A DNA stretch of 64,000 nt from Megascapheus bottae. Lineage: Eukaryota; Chordata; Mammalia; Rodentia; Geomyidae. Of the stretch, positions 1 to 11,165 are shown piece after piece (position 1 is the stretch's first letter; each line of letters starts with the position of its first letter). Where the stretch lies: NCBI GenBank assembly GCA_024803745.1, contig JANJXV010000040.1:3578859-3642858 (forward strand). Reading direction: 5' to 3'. Both the position numbers and the translations under genes were made by a program. The notes below the pieces were generated by a model. The model did not search any database. It had not been told where the DNA came from and was given only the letters and a program-made list of their open reading frames with translations.

Positions 1-13
1 GGGTGGATGCTGA

Positions 14-66
<53 letters not shown>

Positions 67-346
67 TGTGTGTGTGTGTGTCTGTCTGTCTGTGTCTATG
101 TGTCCAGTGGTAGATGGGTTGAGAACATCCTTTGGAGTGTCGTGTACTTGTCCTGTGTTGGTGTCTGGGCTCTCGACCGGGCAGGGTGGATGCTGGTCGT
201 GTGTGTGTGCGTGTGCGTGTGTGCGCGTGCACGTGCGTGCACATACATGTGAGTATGTCCATGTGTCCAGTGGTGAGTGGATTGAGGTCCTTTGGAGTGT
301 CGTGTACTTGTCCTGTGTTGGTGTCTGGGCTCTCCACCGGGCAGTT
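1..346 (+). repeat. Two tandem copies of a ~163-bp unit with internal TG microsatellites
   Basis: The block GGGTGGATGCTG, (TG)n, TGTCCAGTGG, then CTTTGGAGTGTCGTGTACTT and GGGCTCTC occurs twice, with TGTCCAGTGG at 101 and 264. The first copy has a long TG tract (about 15-90) interrupted by TC dinucleotides; the second has an interrupted TG/CG tract (about 200-250). The first copy may be cut by the window edge, so more units could lie upstream. Confidence 0.85.
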
Positions 347-925
347 TTCATCGGCTTTTTAAGGTGGATTACAGGAAGGGCAACTTGGGCAGCCACAGTG
401 CACTCGGGCAAGCTTCATCAAGATTCGGAGTATCTCCTCTGACGTTCGTGGGCTCCTGTCATAGAAGGCAGGTAACTGAGTGACAGTCGGCCCTGCCTGC
501 ATCATCCAAGCAACTGTAGAATCCTCAAGTTCAGCCAGGCCAATCTTGAACTTGTTTTCTTCACGTTCAGGTGGTGATTGGCCTGGAGTGGGGAGAACTG
601 TCTTGTTACTAGGGTGCTGTGCGTCTAACCCCTTCAGCAGATGCAGGAATAACGGGCGTCTTCCCGATCCTCAGACCTGGCGGGGCCTTTATTTCTTTAT
701 TGTCTGTCCCACATAAATCAGGGCAGGGTTACTGTACCCGGAGCCTGCAGCTCGTCTCGGTGGATGTTGCTGCGACAAGGCTCTAAACGTGAGGAAGGCG
801 GAGAGCTCCGTCAGTCTTCAAAGGCCAACCTAAAGCCCGGGCTGGCTCCAGAGCAAGCCAGGGACAAAGGCAGTGATGAGGCCCCTCTGGAGTCGTTGGC
901 ACTCACCAGCTGGCTCACCTTGATT
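347..925. other. Unique intron 1 sequence
   Basis: No repeat, gene or regulatory structure was recognised here. Confidence 0.6.
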
Positions 926-1016
926 CTTTTTTATTTGTTGGTGGTCCTGAGGTTTGAACTCACGACCAAGTGCTTGCTAGGTAAGCATGATGCTGCTTGA
1001 GCCATATCCCAGTCTG
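926..1016 (-). mobile_element. ID-like SINE fragment, antisense
   Basis: Reverse complement of a tRNA-derived ID-type element: GGTCCTGAGGTTTGAACTCA is the inverted box B region and TTGCTAGGTAAGCA the inverted central segment, preceded by a T-rich inverted tail. Confidence 0.7.
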
Positions 1017-1740
1017 ACACCTTCCCTGTGACGTCGCAGGAGAGACTCTGGGGTTAGGACAAGTGAGACCTGCCACGGGAGAGGCCCAGTATCTTCCGTC
1101 CAGCTGGATGCTCTTGGGCCTTTCCACAGGCCCAGAGCTTGCTTTCTCCGGGTTCTTATTGTTGATTGCAACTAGTCCCCTGGGGGCTTCCGGAACCCAG
1201 CTGACCCTGGCAAGGGTCTTTAACCGCTCTCCCCAAACTACCCCCCTGCTTGGGGCTCTGTCTTCCAGCCCCACGCTGCAGCTGCCCACCGTCTGCTGCC
1301 CTTGGCCTGACCCTGGCTGCTGGGTGGGTGAGGCAGAGGTCTCTGAAGGTCCTTGCCTCTCAGGTGGGCTCCCGCAGGGCTGCCCTGTGCAGTAGTCCAC
1401 GAGCTGGGAGGGGTCCTGGTCCTGGTCCCTCGGAGAGCCTGAGTGAGTGTGATGTCACACTCAGGAAGCGCTGAGGTGGAGGTGCCCGCCAGGAGTGTGT
1501 CCGACTCAGACTCTTGCTCAGTGTCTCCACTGCCTTGGCTGTTGATAGCCATGTTCTTTCCCTTTCCTTCCTCTTCTCCCCACCTCTCCAGACCCAGTGG
1601 TGAGGGAACACAGAGGCCCAGGGCTTGGACTCAGAGGTCCTGAGCCCCATCTCGTCCCGAAATGAATTATCCTCGAATTGTTTTCATCTAAAGTTGCTTA
1701 AAAGTGGTCCTTAAAACTTCATGGCTGCCCACTCCTCTCC
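1017..1740. other. Unique intron 1 sequence
   Basis: Moderately GC-rich, with several short overlapping open frames and no recognisable protein. A 21-base stretch at 1503-1523 resembles ETV6 exon 1 but lacks a start codon and donor (see rejected list). Confidence 0.55.
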
Positions 1741-1946
1741 TTTTTCTTGTTCTGGATCCTGGGGCTTGAATTTAGGGCCTGGGTGCTGTCCCTGAGCTTG
1801 TACAAGGCTAGCCTTCTAGCACTTGAGCCACAGTTCCACTTCTGACTTTTTGTTGGAGATAAAGTCTCACAGACTTCTGATCAGGCTGGCTTTGATGTCA
1901 GCGTCTGGAGTGGCTAGGATTACAGGCGTGAGCCTCTGGTGCCTGT
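1741..1946 (-). mobile_element. 7SL/B1-like head + Geo tail SINE, antisense
   Basis: Inverted Geo tail (GGGCTTGAATTTAGGGCCTG to CACTTGAGCCACAGTTCCAC) followed by an inverted B1/Alu-like head (GAGATAAAGTCTCACAGACT to TAGGATTACAGGCGTGAGCC). Diverged from the other copies, so probably old. Confidence 0.85.
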
Positions 1947-4020
1947 GGTCACTCGTGGGTCCTGATATCTACACACAGGTAATGTGCGTCTTCCTGAGGC
2001 TTCCATAACAGCCCCCCCCCCCGTCCCACTCCAAATCAAACCCACCGATGGCACACAAAGGTTTGCGGGGTTCTTTTGACCCGAGGCCTACAACTGCCAG
2101 TCTACAAGCTGTGGCAGAGGGAGGAACGGGGTGGGCTTGTGCATTTCTCTTCCTTCTTTTCTTTCTTTTTTTGGCCTCTCTGTGCTGCTGCTTGTGCAAG
2201 AGGATAATTACCCACGATTCGATTCCCAGGCTCACTGCTCTTCCTCTGCCTCTATCTCCTGTGGTGCACACTTCCTTTCTTCTTCCTCTATTATTAACTT
2301 AACCATTCAGTCTCCACTCTCCCTCCTCCTCTCTTTCCAGCCCTCCACCTCTGTATTAATAACCAAATCATTGTTTCTCCTTCATCTCATTGTGCATTCA
2401 TTCATAGTTTGCAAATGGGAACCCCGCCCTCTGGCCTGCCCTGCCTGGCCTCTCCCTCTCCTCAGTAACACAAATATACTGAAATGAGCTCTTGGGCAGA
2501 GGCCTGGCTGGCTGTCCACTCTTATCCCTGCTCCCATTTCTTAGATCACCTCCTTAGATCACCTCGCTATCCACTTTGCTCCCTTTGTGGGTTCATGGTT
2601 TTATTTAAGGGTTTGTTCTTTCTCTGGGACACTGGCACTGCTGCCCACTAGAGATTATTGTATGTCTTGGTCACCTGGATACTAGGTGGGTATGATCATG
2701 GTATTTGGTAATACGTCCTTCTGAAAGACGACTTTTGGCGGCTTTTATTATCATAACTCAATTTGTAACCGAGGAGGAGGAGGAGGAGGAGGAAGAGTTA
2801 CGTGGTTCTTATACAGTGCAAGTCGTTTCTTGGTCCCTATCAATGTAGCTTTCCCTTGTTTGGGGTAAGAAATTCTGTTTAAGCGCCTGAGTGTTTCACA
2901 TTGCGGCCTTAGAGATGAGTTTTTGCTGTAATTTAAACAACTGCTAATTAACTCCTGGTGTTAGGGCTTTCATGTTTATTTCTGTGTGGTGCTGGCCTTT
3001 TGTTCTCTCATGTTGCAGCAGAGTTCATCATGGGTACAGTTGACATGGATTTCTTTTAGCCAGAGTGTCCTGCTTACATGTTGGCAGCATGGCATTCGTC
3101 CCCGTTGCTTCTCTTTTGCCACATGACCTGCAGACGTCACACCGCTGCGCTGCGGGAATGGACGGAAGGCGTGGAAAGAGGCTACTTGGGTTCTGTTGTT
3201 GCCTAGCATAGCACTTTAGAAATGGAGGCCGATACATCCCTACCCTCCAAAAACAATGGGGGAAAGGCCACAGAGGGGCATGGAGGGTCAGTTTCGGGAC
3301 CTAGGCCAGGCAGACATACTTGTTCTCTGTAAATGTACCACTTAATCACTTTAAAAGTGAGGAGATAAAATATTGTCTCACCTACCACATTTCTGAAAGT
3401 ATTATGCTTTGAAAATTGCCTCTTAGGACTTTGAAATGTTCTTCTCTGTATATTGGTTTATCATATGAAAACCAGAGTATTAAGGGCATGCGTGGGAATT
3501 TTGGAGGGAAAGGTGAGTGGTGGGGTTAGGTGTAGCTACTGCTTTTTCTTACCTGTCTTGCTGGAGTAGTAACCAAAAACAATTGCCTGGTAGCTCTTGT
3601 GATTCCCTCCTCTCTTCCCCCACCCTGCCCTGTTTTCAAGGCCGTGGGAGAGTGGGCCGGCACTGGAAGAGTCACCCCAGCGTCTAGCAATTCCAGGTCA
3701 ATGAAGACTCAGACTTGAGAATCTAGTGGGTTTTGTTCCTTGGACTGAGAAGCTGGAGTTCCAGTTTGACAGCTCCTGGGTGACCGAGGCCTGGAGCATT
3801 TTAAGAGAGGCTGGCGGCGGCCGGCTGTCTTTCTGATTTCACCTCAGGGTTGGCTGTGCAGTGGTGAAGGGTTCTCACACGTGGCATCCAGTGTGCTGGC
3901 TGCCGAGTTCCTGACATTCCAAGAGTAGTCACTGGATTTCCCAGGCCTTCCGACTGTGGCCAGTGCATCAGTTTTTGACCTGGCAGTTTGTTTTAATTAA
4001 GGCTGTGTTTTCCCTTTCTT
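1947..4020. other. Unique intron 1 sequence with pyrimidine-rich and AT-rich parts
   Basis: Includes a poly-C run near 2010, a pyrimidine-rich tract (about 2138-2345) and a relatively AT-rich stretch (2590-3000). A short GGA repeat is listed separately. No gene or mobile element was recognised. Confidence 0.5.
2774..2793 (+). repeat. (GGA)n microsatellite
   Basis: Six uninterrupted GGA/GAG triplets inside otherwise AT-rich sequence. Confidence 0.85.
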
Positions 4021-4263
4021 TTCTTGTTGTTGGTGGTGGAAGTGGTGATGGCGGTGGGGCTTGAGCTTGGGGCTTGGGCGCTGTCCTTGAGCTCAAGGCT
4101 GATGCTTTATCCTTTAAGCCACAGTGCCGCTTCTGGTTTTCTGGTGGTTCATTGGAGATCAGACTCTGATGGACTTTCCTGCCCGGCTGGCTTTGAACCA
4201 CAATCCTCATATCTCAGCCTCCTGAGTAGCTAGGGTGACAGATGTGAACCACCACCAGCATCC
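4021..4263 (-). mobile_element. 7SL/B1-like head + Geo tail SINE, antisense
   Basis: Near full-length inverted copy: GGGCTTGGGCGCTGTCCTTG and AAGCCACAGTGCCGCTTCTG (Geo) then GGCTGGCTTTGAACCACAAT and CAGCCTCCTGAGTAGCTAGG (B1-like head). Confidence 0.9.
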
Positions 4264-4475
4264 AGGTTTTGTTTTGTTTTGTTTTTGCCAGTCCTGAGGC
4301 TTGAACTCAGGGCCTGGGCACTGTCCCCGAGCTTCTTTTGCTCAATAGAGCCCTACCACTTGAGCCACAGCACCACTTCTGGCCTTTTCTGTGTATGTGG
4401 TACCAGGGAATTGAACCCAGGGCTTTGTGCATGCTAGGCAAGCACTCTATCACTATGCTCCTGCCTCCCCCTCCC
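4264..4475 (-). mobile_element. IDL-Geo dimeric SINE, antisense
   Basis: Begins with the inverted A-rich tail (TTTTGTTTTGTTTTTG), then inverted Geo (CTTGAACTCAGGGCCTGGGC, CACTTGAGCCACAGCACCAC) and the inverted ID-like head (GGGAATTGAACCCAGGGC, CATGCTAGGCAAGCACTCTA). It directly abuts the element upstream. Confidence 0.93.
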
Positions 4476-4850
4476 CCTTTTTTTAAGTCAAGAGTGTTTT
4501 ATTCTCAGCATTGGCATATTTGGTTTTCTTAAACCCAAGTTCATAGGGCTTGGTATCTAGAAGTCTTAAGTTTCTTCTCTTCCTCAGTTGATCAGACCTC
4601 CTGCCCTTATGATCCTCCATCCCCTCCCCACACTTGACTGATCAGGCAGTAGCTGTGGGTACCCCTGGATCATACTCCAGTTCAAATCTGAAACTTTAAG
4701 GCTGAGTTGCCAAAATGGCAGATTACTTCAAATCACATATGTCTTACCAGGGAGCCGAGTGAACCTCCCTGCCATTCAGGGGTGTTGACAGGTCACAGAA
4801 AGGCCACCACCAGTCTGATTTTTTTTAATGTCCCGGAGAGTTAAGAAGTT

Positions 4851-5037
4851 GGGTGGCTGGTGGCTCACACCATCTTCCTAGGTACTCGGAAGGAGGAGAT
4901 CTGAGGGTCGTAGTTCCAAGCCAGCTGGGGGAGGAAAGTCCTGTGAGACATTTATCTCCAGCCAGAAGTGGCCTTGAGCACAGAGAGGCTCAGAGATGGC
5001 ATCCAGGTCCTGAGTTCAAATCCCAGGACTGTCTGGG
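4851..5037 (+). mobile_element. Degenerate 7SL/B1-like head + Geo SINE
   Basis: TGGCTGGTGGCTCACACCAT and ACTCGGAAGGAGGAGATCTG match the head; CCAGAAGTGGCCTTGAG and CCTGAGTTCAAATCCCAGGA match a shortened Geo tail with an internal deletion. Confidence 0.8.
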
Positions 5038-6327
5038 AGTCGTTAACATAGCAAGTAAGAAGTAACACTAGGATACTTCCCTGCCTCACTCCCTACAGAC
5101 CTGGGACTCCGCTGGGGGGCAGTTCTGACACTCCAGTGATCTCGTTCCTTCTGCTGAGTAATGCAGTTGTGAGTTGTTTAATTTTCTAGTGCACTCTGAC
5201 TGTGGGACGATCCAACTCCCAACCCAGCCAAGTCACCCCTGAGATCCTATTAAACACCAAATGCCCCCGAACACCAGGATGAGCGCTAAGCATCTTACCC
5301 TCCAAATAAAATCTTAACTACTCACACTTAGATTGTTCAAAGGCAGATGGTAGGCTATTGAAGCAGGGAGACAAGCTGGCAAGAAGAAAAATAAGCCCCA
5401 GAAATATCCGCACACCAAGGTGATCTACGCTCTTGCCAAACTCCTTTCCAATGTGGTTCACGTGACGGCGAGGCAGTGAAGTAGCCTAGGCGCGCCCACC
5501 CACCCCGTTGTCCTCCGAGAATGGGGTGAAGCCAGGCTCCCATGTGGTCAGGTGTGCGGAGCCAGGCTGCGGTGGCAGATGGCTGCCTTGTTGACATCTC
5601 ACCACTCCCCACCCTGACATCAGCAGTGTTGGGTGGGGGGCGGCACTGGTGTTTGCTATGCCCAGTAACCAAGTCCATGAAAATGAGGCACTCCATAATA
5701 CGGAGCTTCAGAGGTAGTCACGGGCCCCGGGGTCGGGAGTCCTGGGGGACCCAGGAGCGGAGCTGAGCCCCTCTGCCAGCCATGGGGGAAAACCTGCATT
5801 CCCTCTGCCTCTCCCTTCCTGAGCTAAGAAATCTATCCTCCTGTCCTTGAACATGAGCCTGCCTGAGGAGGGTAGAGAAGGGGGTTTTAGATCTGCGCCC
5901 CGGCAGGTGGTGTGTGGAGCTGGTGGTACCAGGCTGGAGTGCAGGATCGGGGCCGCTGGGGAACAGGTGGGGCTGGGAGCAGTGGGAGACAGGCTGACTG
6001 CCAGGGAACAGTCTGGAGAGGCCTCTGTAGAAGTCCTGATGACTTGAGGGTGAGTTGATGGAGCACAGCCGGGAAAGGAAACCACGGTGGCCAGGGGAAG
6101 GCTGTGGAAGAGAAGGTTCTAGATGCAAAAAGGCAGTAGAATCAGGTCTGTCCCTCTAACTCTTTAGTCATGCAGAGCTCCTATGTCAAGTGTTCTCGAG
6201 AAGTGATGAGAATAAAAATGGGTGGGATGGAAGAATCCATTTCTTCAGAACTCTCTCCTCTGCCCCACGCCAGGCCCTGCAAACCTCATAGTTGTAGTTG
6301 TCCTGAACGAATCGGCTTCTGTCTCCA
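5038..6327. other. Unique intron 1 sequence
   Basis: No repeat or gene recognised. Open frames of 110-140 aa at 5355-6128 have no recognisable domain and overlap each other on one strand. Confidence 0.55.
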
Positions 6328-6540
6328 TAATCACGCCTGCCATCCTAGCTACTCAGGAGGCTGAGATCTGAGGATCGTGGTTCAAAGCCAGCCTGGGCAC
6401 TAAAGAACAGGAGACTCTTACTCCAATTAACCACCAGAAAACCAGAAGTGGTGCTGTGGCTCCAGGTTAGGGTGGTAGGCTTGGGCTGAAGAGCTCGGGG
6501 ACAGCGCAGGCCCGGAGTTCACGTCCCATGACCAACAGAG
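6328..6540 (+). mobile_element. 7SL/B1-like head + Geo tail SINE
   Basis: Well preserved: CATCCTAGCTACTCAGGAGG, CTGAGATCTGAGGATCGTGG, TTCAAAGCCAGCCTGGGC (box B inside), AATTAACCACCAGAAAACC, then AGAAGTGGTGCTGTGGCTCC of Geo. Confidence 0.93.
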
Positions 6541-7482
6541 AGAGAGAGCTTGTCTCACTGCCGGGCTCCTTCTCTGTTGCTTGCTTGTACAGTGGTCCCA
6601 ATTTGATCCTGGCCAGACATTGCTGGTGGCTCTTGTCAGAATGGCTCTTCCTCTCCCTGCCTTGCCCCACTCTGTCCTGTCATCTCCAGACTGGCTTTGG
6701 TGGTGACTCTTGGCTGATAGGAATGGAGTTTGGCTACAAACCTGCGAGAATGGAAGCAGGTGTTCTACCACTCCATCAGTGCAAATCCATCCTAGAGAAT
6801 TGTTCTGTACTCAGAACCTCCACCCCTTTGTTCTCTAGAAGGTACCGACCATGATGTTCACCTGACCCCAGCAGGCCACAGGCCTGGAGCCTGCAAATGG
6901 GAAGAACAGTGCCCACATCCTTAGCTCCTTTCCCTCCTGGCCTTGGTTTGGAGGAAGTGCCTGTTGGCGAGTTCTACAGCATCATGAAGACTGTGTGTGT
7001 TCACAGGGGTGTGGAGGGGAGGGAAGGCACGAATCCTGGGCCCAGACCTAGTTGGAACAGTCCAAAAGGCGTTCACTGCACTGCCTGCAGGGCTGTTAAT
7101 CATCAGAGAGGGTGGGCAGAAAACGGCCTAACACGCCCGCCTGTCTGCGACCCCAAGGCCCAGGGGAATTTTTAGGTTTGTTTTTGGTGTTTTCCCCACA
7201 GTGACCCAGTTGTGCAATCCAGCGTTAGAGAGCCAGCTGTTTCCTGCTTTTCCAGGCAGCAAGAGCGGGCGGTCTCCTGGAGATGGCAGGGCAGGGGGCT
7301 GCTCTCAGTGCCTCAGCACCGACCAGCCAGGTTCCTGCGTCCCTAAGGGACATGAGGACTCTGATGGGAACTACTGCCCTTCTGATGTGGGAAGACGTCC
7401 TCCCCCCGCCCCCACTTTCACAGCCGTGGGGAGAATTGTGCTGCCACCTTCTGGGGTGGGCTTTGTTGTGTTGTGCTGCTGT
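6541..7482. other. Unique intron 1 sequence
   Basis: No recognised repeat, gene or structure. Confidence 0.55.
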
Positions 7483-7533
7483 GTTTTGTGATGCTAGGCA
7501 AGCACTCTACCAGCAGGCCACACTCCCGGCCAT
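7483..7533 (-). mobile_element. ID-like head fragment, antisense
   Basis: GATGCTAGGCAAGCACTCTA and GGCCACACTCCCGGCC are the inverted 5' half of an ID-type SINE. Confidence 0.7.
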
Positions 7534-7751
7534 GCACACGCTTTTGTATGTAGTTGTAGACCTAGCAGAAGCCACAGGTGGGGGCCTGGTTTTCACCCCC
7601 AGAACAAGAGCATGGTTTGGCTCTGTGAAAAGACATTCTTAAGGCTCGGACACTGGCATGGAGGAAAACCACGGGTGCTCAAATGTACTTCACGCCACCC
7701 ATACGGGTTCTGAACATCCGTGGTCACACAAAGCCATGTGGGGCAGCCAGC

Positions 7752-7906
7752 CTCATCACAGAAGTCACGTGGCACTGCTCCCCCAGACCCAGCCTCGTCA
7801 CAGAAATCACGTGGCACTGCTCCCCCAGACCCAGCCTCGTCCCGGAAGCCCCTGTGGCACTGCTCCCCCAGACCCAGCCTCGTCACGGAAGCCCCTGTGG
7901 CCCACC
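7752..7906 (+). repeat. 42-bp minisatellite, about 3.7 copies
   Basis: Units contain GGCACTGCTCCCCCAGACCC followed by AGCCTCGTCACAGAA. They are spaced 42 bp apart. Because 42 is divisible by three, open frames persist through the array on both strands; they are not evidence of coding. Confidence 0.92.
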
Positions 7907-8103
7907 CAAACCAGAACTTACCTCGTGTGGGTTGTGCCGCCCTGTGGTGCTGCCAGGTTGGGCCAAGGCACAGACCCCAGTGAGCACACGGGATTCAGTC
8001 AGAACGTTTGGCAGTAAATCGGAGTAAGGCAGGCTTGCTGTACCTCGACCTCAGAACTGCCCAGAATACACAGAAAAAGAGGACAAATACACAAAAGTTC
8101 TCT

Positions 8104-8306
8104 GGACTGGGAGTGTGGCCTAGCGGTAGAGTGCTTGCCTAGCATGCATGAAGCTCCGGGTTCGATTCCTCAGTACCACATACACAGAAAAAGCCGGAAG
8201 TGGTGCTGAGGCTCAAGTGGTAGAGCTGGAGCCTTGAGAAAGGCCAAGGACAGCTCAGGCTCTGAGCCCAAGCCCAGGACTGGAAAAAAAAAAAGAAAAG
8301 AAAAAG
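8104..8306 (+). mobile_element. IDL-Geo dimeric SINE, full length
   Basis: ID-like head with box A region (CTAGCGGTAGAGTGCTTGCC) and box B (GGTTCGATTCC), then the Geo monomer with CCGGAAGTGGTGCTGAGG at 8194 and an A-rich tail with G interruptions. One of the best-preserved copies; it is not a functional tRNA gene. Confidence 0.96.
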
Positions 8307-8385
8307 TCCCGGAAATCCTTGGTTCTAGTCAGTGAAACTGTTATTTATCTGTCAGCAGCATGGGCATTTCTCTCTAGCACCTTTG

Positions 8386-8618
8386 CTTTTGTTTTGTTTT
8401 GGTGGGTCCTGGGGCTTGAACTCGGCCTGGGCGCTGTCCCTGAGCTCTTCAGCTACCCTTGAGCCAAGCCCCACTTCCCGTTTTCTAGTTTTCTAGAGGT
8501 TAATTAGAGATAAGAATCTCAGGTCCTTTAGTGCCTGGGCTGGCTTTGAACCTTGATCCTCAGATCTCAGCCTCCGGAGTAGCTGGGGTGACAGGCGTGA
8601 GCCATTGCGCTTGGCCCT
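8386..8618 (-). mobile_element. 7SL/B1-like head + Geo SINE, antisense
   Basis: Starts with inverted tail TTTTGTTTTGTTTTGG, then CTTGAACTCGGCCTGGGCGC (Geo), then GCTGGCTTTGAACCTTGATC and GGGGTGACAGGCGTGAGCCA (head). Confidence 0.92.
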
Positions 8619-10667
8619 AGAACCCCTGTTAAGTCCATGCTGTGTCTTCCTGGAGCTGGCTGGCACATACACATGGATCCGTGCATGCCCACTCACCCCA
8701 CCAGAAAAAAAAAAAAAAACGAAGGGAAAGCTATGGGGGCCTGGGTGATGTCTCAGGAGCTCGAGGGAGCTGGCGAGACGGGCAGTGGAGGTTCCATGTG
8801 CATTAGCCATCGCAGTTGTTAACGAAAGTCATCTGCGTGTGTGCTCGGCTCCTGCCCGCTGAGTGTGAGTGCATAGAACCTCTCACACAGCCTGAGTGTG
8901 TGGACAGAGGGGTCAGAGCTCCCGGGAGAAGGGCAGGTCTTCTGGAAGGATTGGTGTTTCTCTCCCCCGCTCCCCTTGGGTTGAAATGGTGGTTTGGAAG
9001 GAAACAGCTGCTCTAACCAGCCGTCCGAGCCCTAGGAAGTGTGGCCTGGGGCCTGGTGAAGGAAGGGATAGTGAGTGGTGTCCTTGAGGGACAGCGTGTC
9101 TTCTTGGGTAGCTTGGGAATTCTCTTCATGCCTTCTGATCCCTGTGGAGCGTGAGAGGGAGCCGCCTCCTCCCTGCACCTCTTCCCTGGCCCGCCTCAGA
9201 GTTCCTGACAGGGCGTGTTAAGTCCTCTCCATTCCATCCCAACCTGTGAATAAGTGCTTTCTAAAACAGAGCCGCGTGGTGCCCCACTGTGTCTGCTGTT
9301 AGCGCTTTTGAGAGAGCTTGTAGAGTTTGTGTCGAGAAGTGGTTACTACCTTCTAGCTCCCTGTCCGTGGCTCCTTGGAGGGTCTCGGGGTCTGGGAGGG
9401 CGTCCATCGTTCTGACACCCTGTGTGCTGCACTGCTTCCCGTGACACCTCTGCCCATGTCGTCCCTTTGGTGACACAGGGCTTGTGCTGGGGAGAATCAC
9501 AGCTCTCTACTGTGAGGGCATTCTCACCTCCAGAAGCTGAGAAGGCTCGGGTAGGGGTTCCATCTTCATACCTGCATCTTCCAACTCTCGGAACAATGAC
9601 CCTAAGGACAGACCGACCTACCTTCAGCACACTGACCCCTCCACAAGAGCTCGGAGAGGAAAACAGAGACAGCGGTGTTATGAGACCACACGTCTGGGTT
9701 CACCTGAAAATTGAATTTCTAGATTATCCTTAAACTGGAAATAAATGGATCGCTCCCCAAACCATAAACCTTTTATATCCAGCTGTGAGGGAGCCTGGAC
9801 CCCTTGGCCCAGGTTCTGTGGAGCTGTGTGGTAGGTGAATCATCACCCTTGCTGGCTTGCTGGCTGTTTTACCCTCACCTGAGTATATCTCCCACTTTCC
9901 ACTCCTGCCGTAGGTTGCGTGGCCTACACAGTCCCGTCTTTTCTTCCTCTTATAACACAGGAGCGAGTGGTGCTGTGTGGCTTCAGGCAAGCATTTCCAC
10001 GAATACAGGTCCCTGTTGGCACTTCTTAGAAGTTCCCCTAGTCCCTTCTGCTGGAGCTCCTGATACTTTGTTGTCATATCATAAACCACAAATAACTGAA
10101 TCTGTGCGTCCTGTCTTAGAGCACTGAGCCGTGCTTCTAGCTCTGTTCCCTGCTGCAGTTTTTGGTAGAGTCTATTTTCCTGCCTGCGTGGTTTACCTGT
10201 GCGTTCCCTGTGGCCAGGATTACAGACATGCCCTACCGTGACCAGCTCTGCACGGAGAAGATGCCCGGGTGGGCCGGGGAGGGGGCAGCCCTGTGTCTCA
10301 GGACTGTTTGTTGAGTCTGCTCCTTGGTGACTTCTGAACCTCAAGGAACCGAGAGCAAACCGGGGGCCTGAGTTGAAAGTTTGTTTTCCTAGACAAGTCA
10401 CCAGACTATGAGGCTGATTGCCTCAGGGAAGATTCCCTGAGGAGCTGCTGGTGCTGTCTTACTGCTGTCCCTTCCCTCTCTCAGGATTCCACCTCACCGC
10501 ATGCTCTCCATGAAGCCACCTCCCCGCCCTGCTGGACCGTTACCTGGACAGGGGACAGCCGGGTGTACAGCAGGATTCCTGGAGGAACCAGAGCAGTCTC
10601 ACCATCTGTGGCCTCCTCCTGTGTCCCGGCTTTCACTTGGGGCCTCTAGGGCTCGCTCAGCTTACTT
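8619..10667. other. Unique intron 1 sequence
   Basis: Contains an A15 run at about 8705-8719, perhaps an orphan retroposon tail. A 223-aa frame on the minus strand (9730-10401) has no recognisable domain and no coding-like neighbours, so I do not call it a gene. Confidence 0.5.
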
Positions 10668-10838
10668 GCTCATGGCTGGTATTCTACCACTTGATTTGTG
10701 CCTCCTGCATGGCTTTTTGCTTGTTAATTGGAGATGAAATCTCGCAGACTTTTCTGCCAAGCTGGCTGTGACTTGCAGTCTTCCAAGCCTCAGTCTCCTC
10801 AGCAGCTAGAATTACAGGTGTGAGCTACTCTTGTCTGC
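10668..10838 (-). mobile_element. Degenerate 7SL/B1-like + Geo SINE, antisense
   Basis: TTAATTGGAGATGAAATCTC and CAGCTAGAATTACAGGTGTG are the inverted head; the Geo part is reduced to a fragment around CTACCACTTGA. Confidence 0.75.
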
Positions 10839-11165
10839 TCTTGTGACTCTTTAATATTTTGTCTCCGGGTGACAATCAGGAAGAATCACGTGTGCAGACA
10901 CTGGCGGTGTGTGTGTGCACTGTGTGCCAGGGCTTTTTGTGTGCACGTGAATTTGTAGGTGGACAGTGTGCAGGGACGGTATAGGAGGAGGCGGTGGCCT
11001 GTCAGATCTGGTCGCTTCCCTGGAGGAAAGGGGGGGGGGGGGGGGCTGTGGCCTTTGCCCGTCCTGCACTAAGGGGAGAACATGAGTCAGTACCTGAGAC
11101 CTGTCATCGCTGCCCTCCTCAGACCTGGCCAGCTGCAGTCAGACCGAGCGAGGGCGGGGGGAGGG
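10839..11165. other. Unique sequence with a long poly-G run
   Basis: Contains an uninterrupted run of about 16 G at 11031-11046, immediately upstream of the G-rich minisatellite. Nothing else was recognised. Confidence 0.7.

Noticed and set aside
1503..1523. CTCAGACTCTTGCTCAGTGT, close to the start of human ETV6 exon 1 coding sequence as remembered
   Set aside because: No ATG in the right place, no continuation to codon 11 and no splice donor; best explained as chance similarity.
8104..8180. tRNA-like box A and box B sequences, also at 18394 and 43186
   Set aside because: They are the ID-like heads of IDL-Geo SINEs, with A-rich tails and Geo monomers; they lack a plausible cloverleaf and anticodon context of a functional tRNA.
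9730..10401. 223-aa open frame on the minus strand in intron 1
   Set aside because: No recognisable domain, no splice or promoter evidence and low-information composition; the length is not exceptional for GC-rich DNA.
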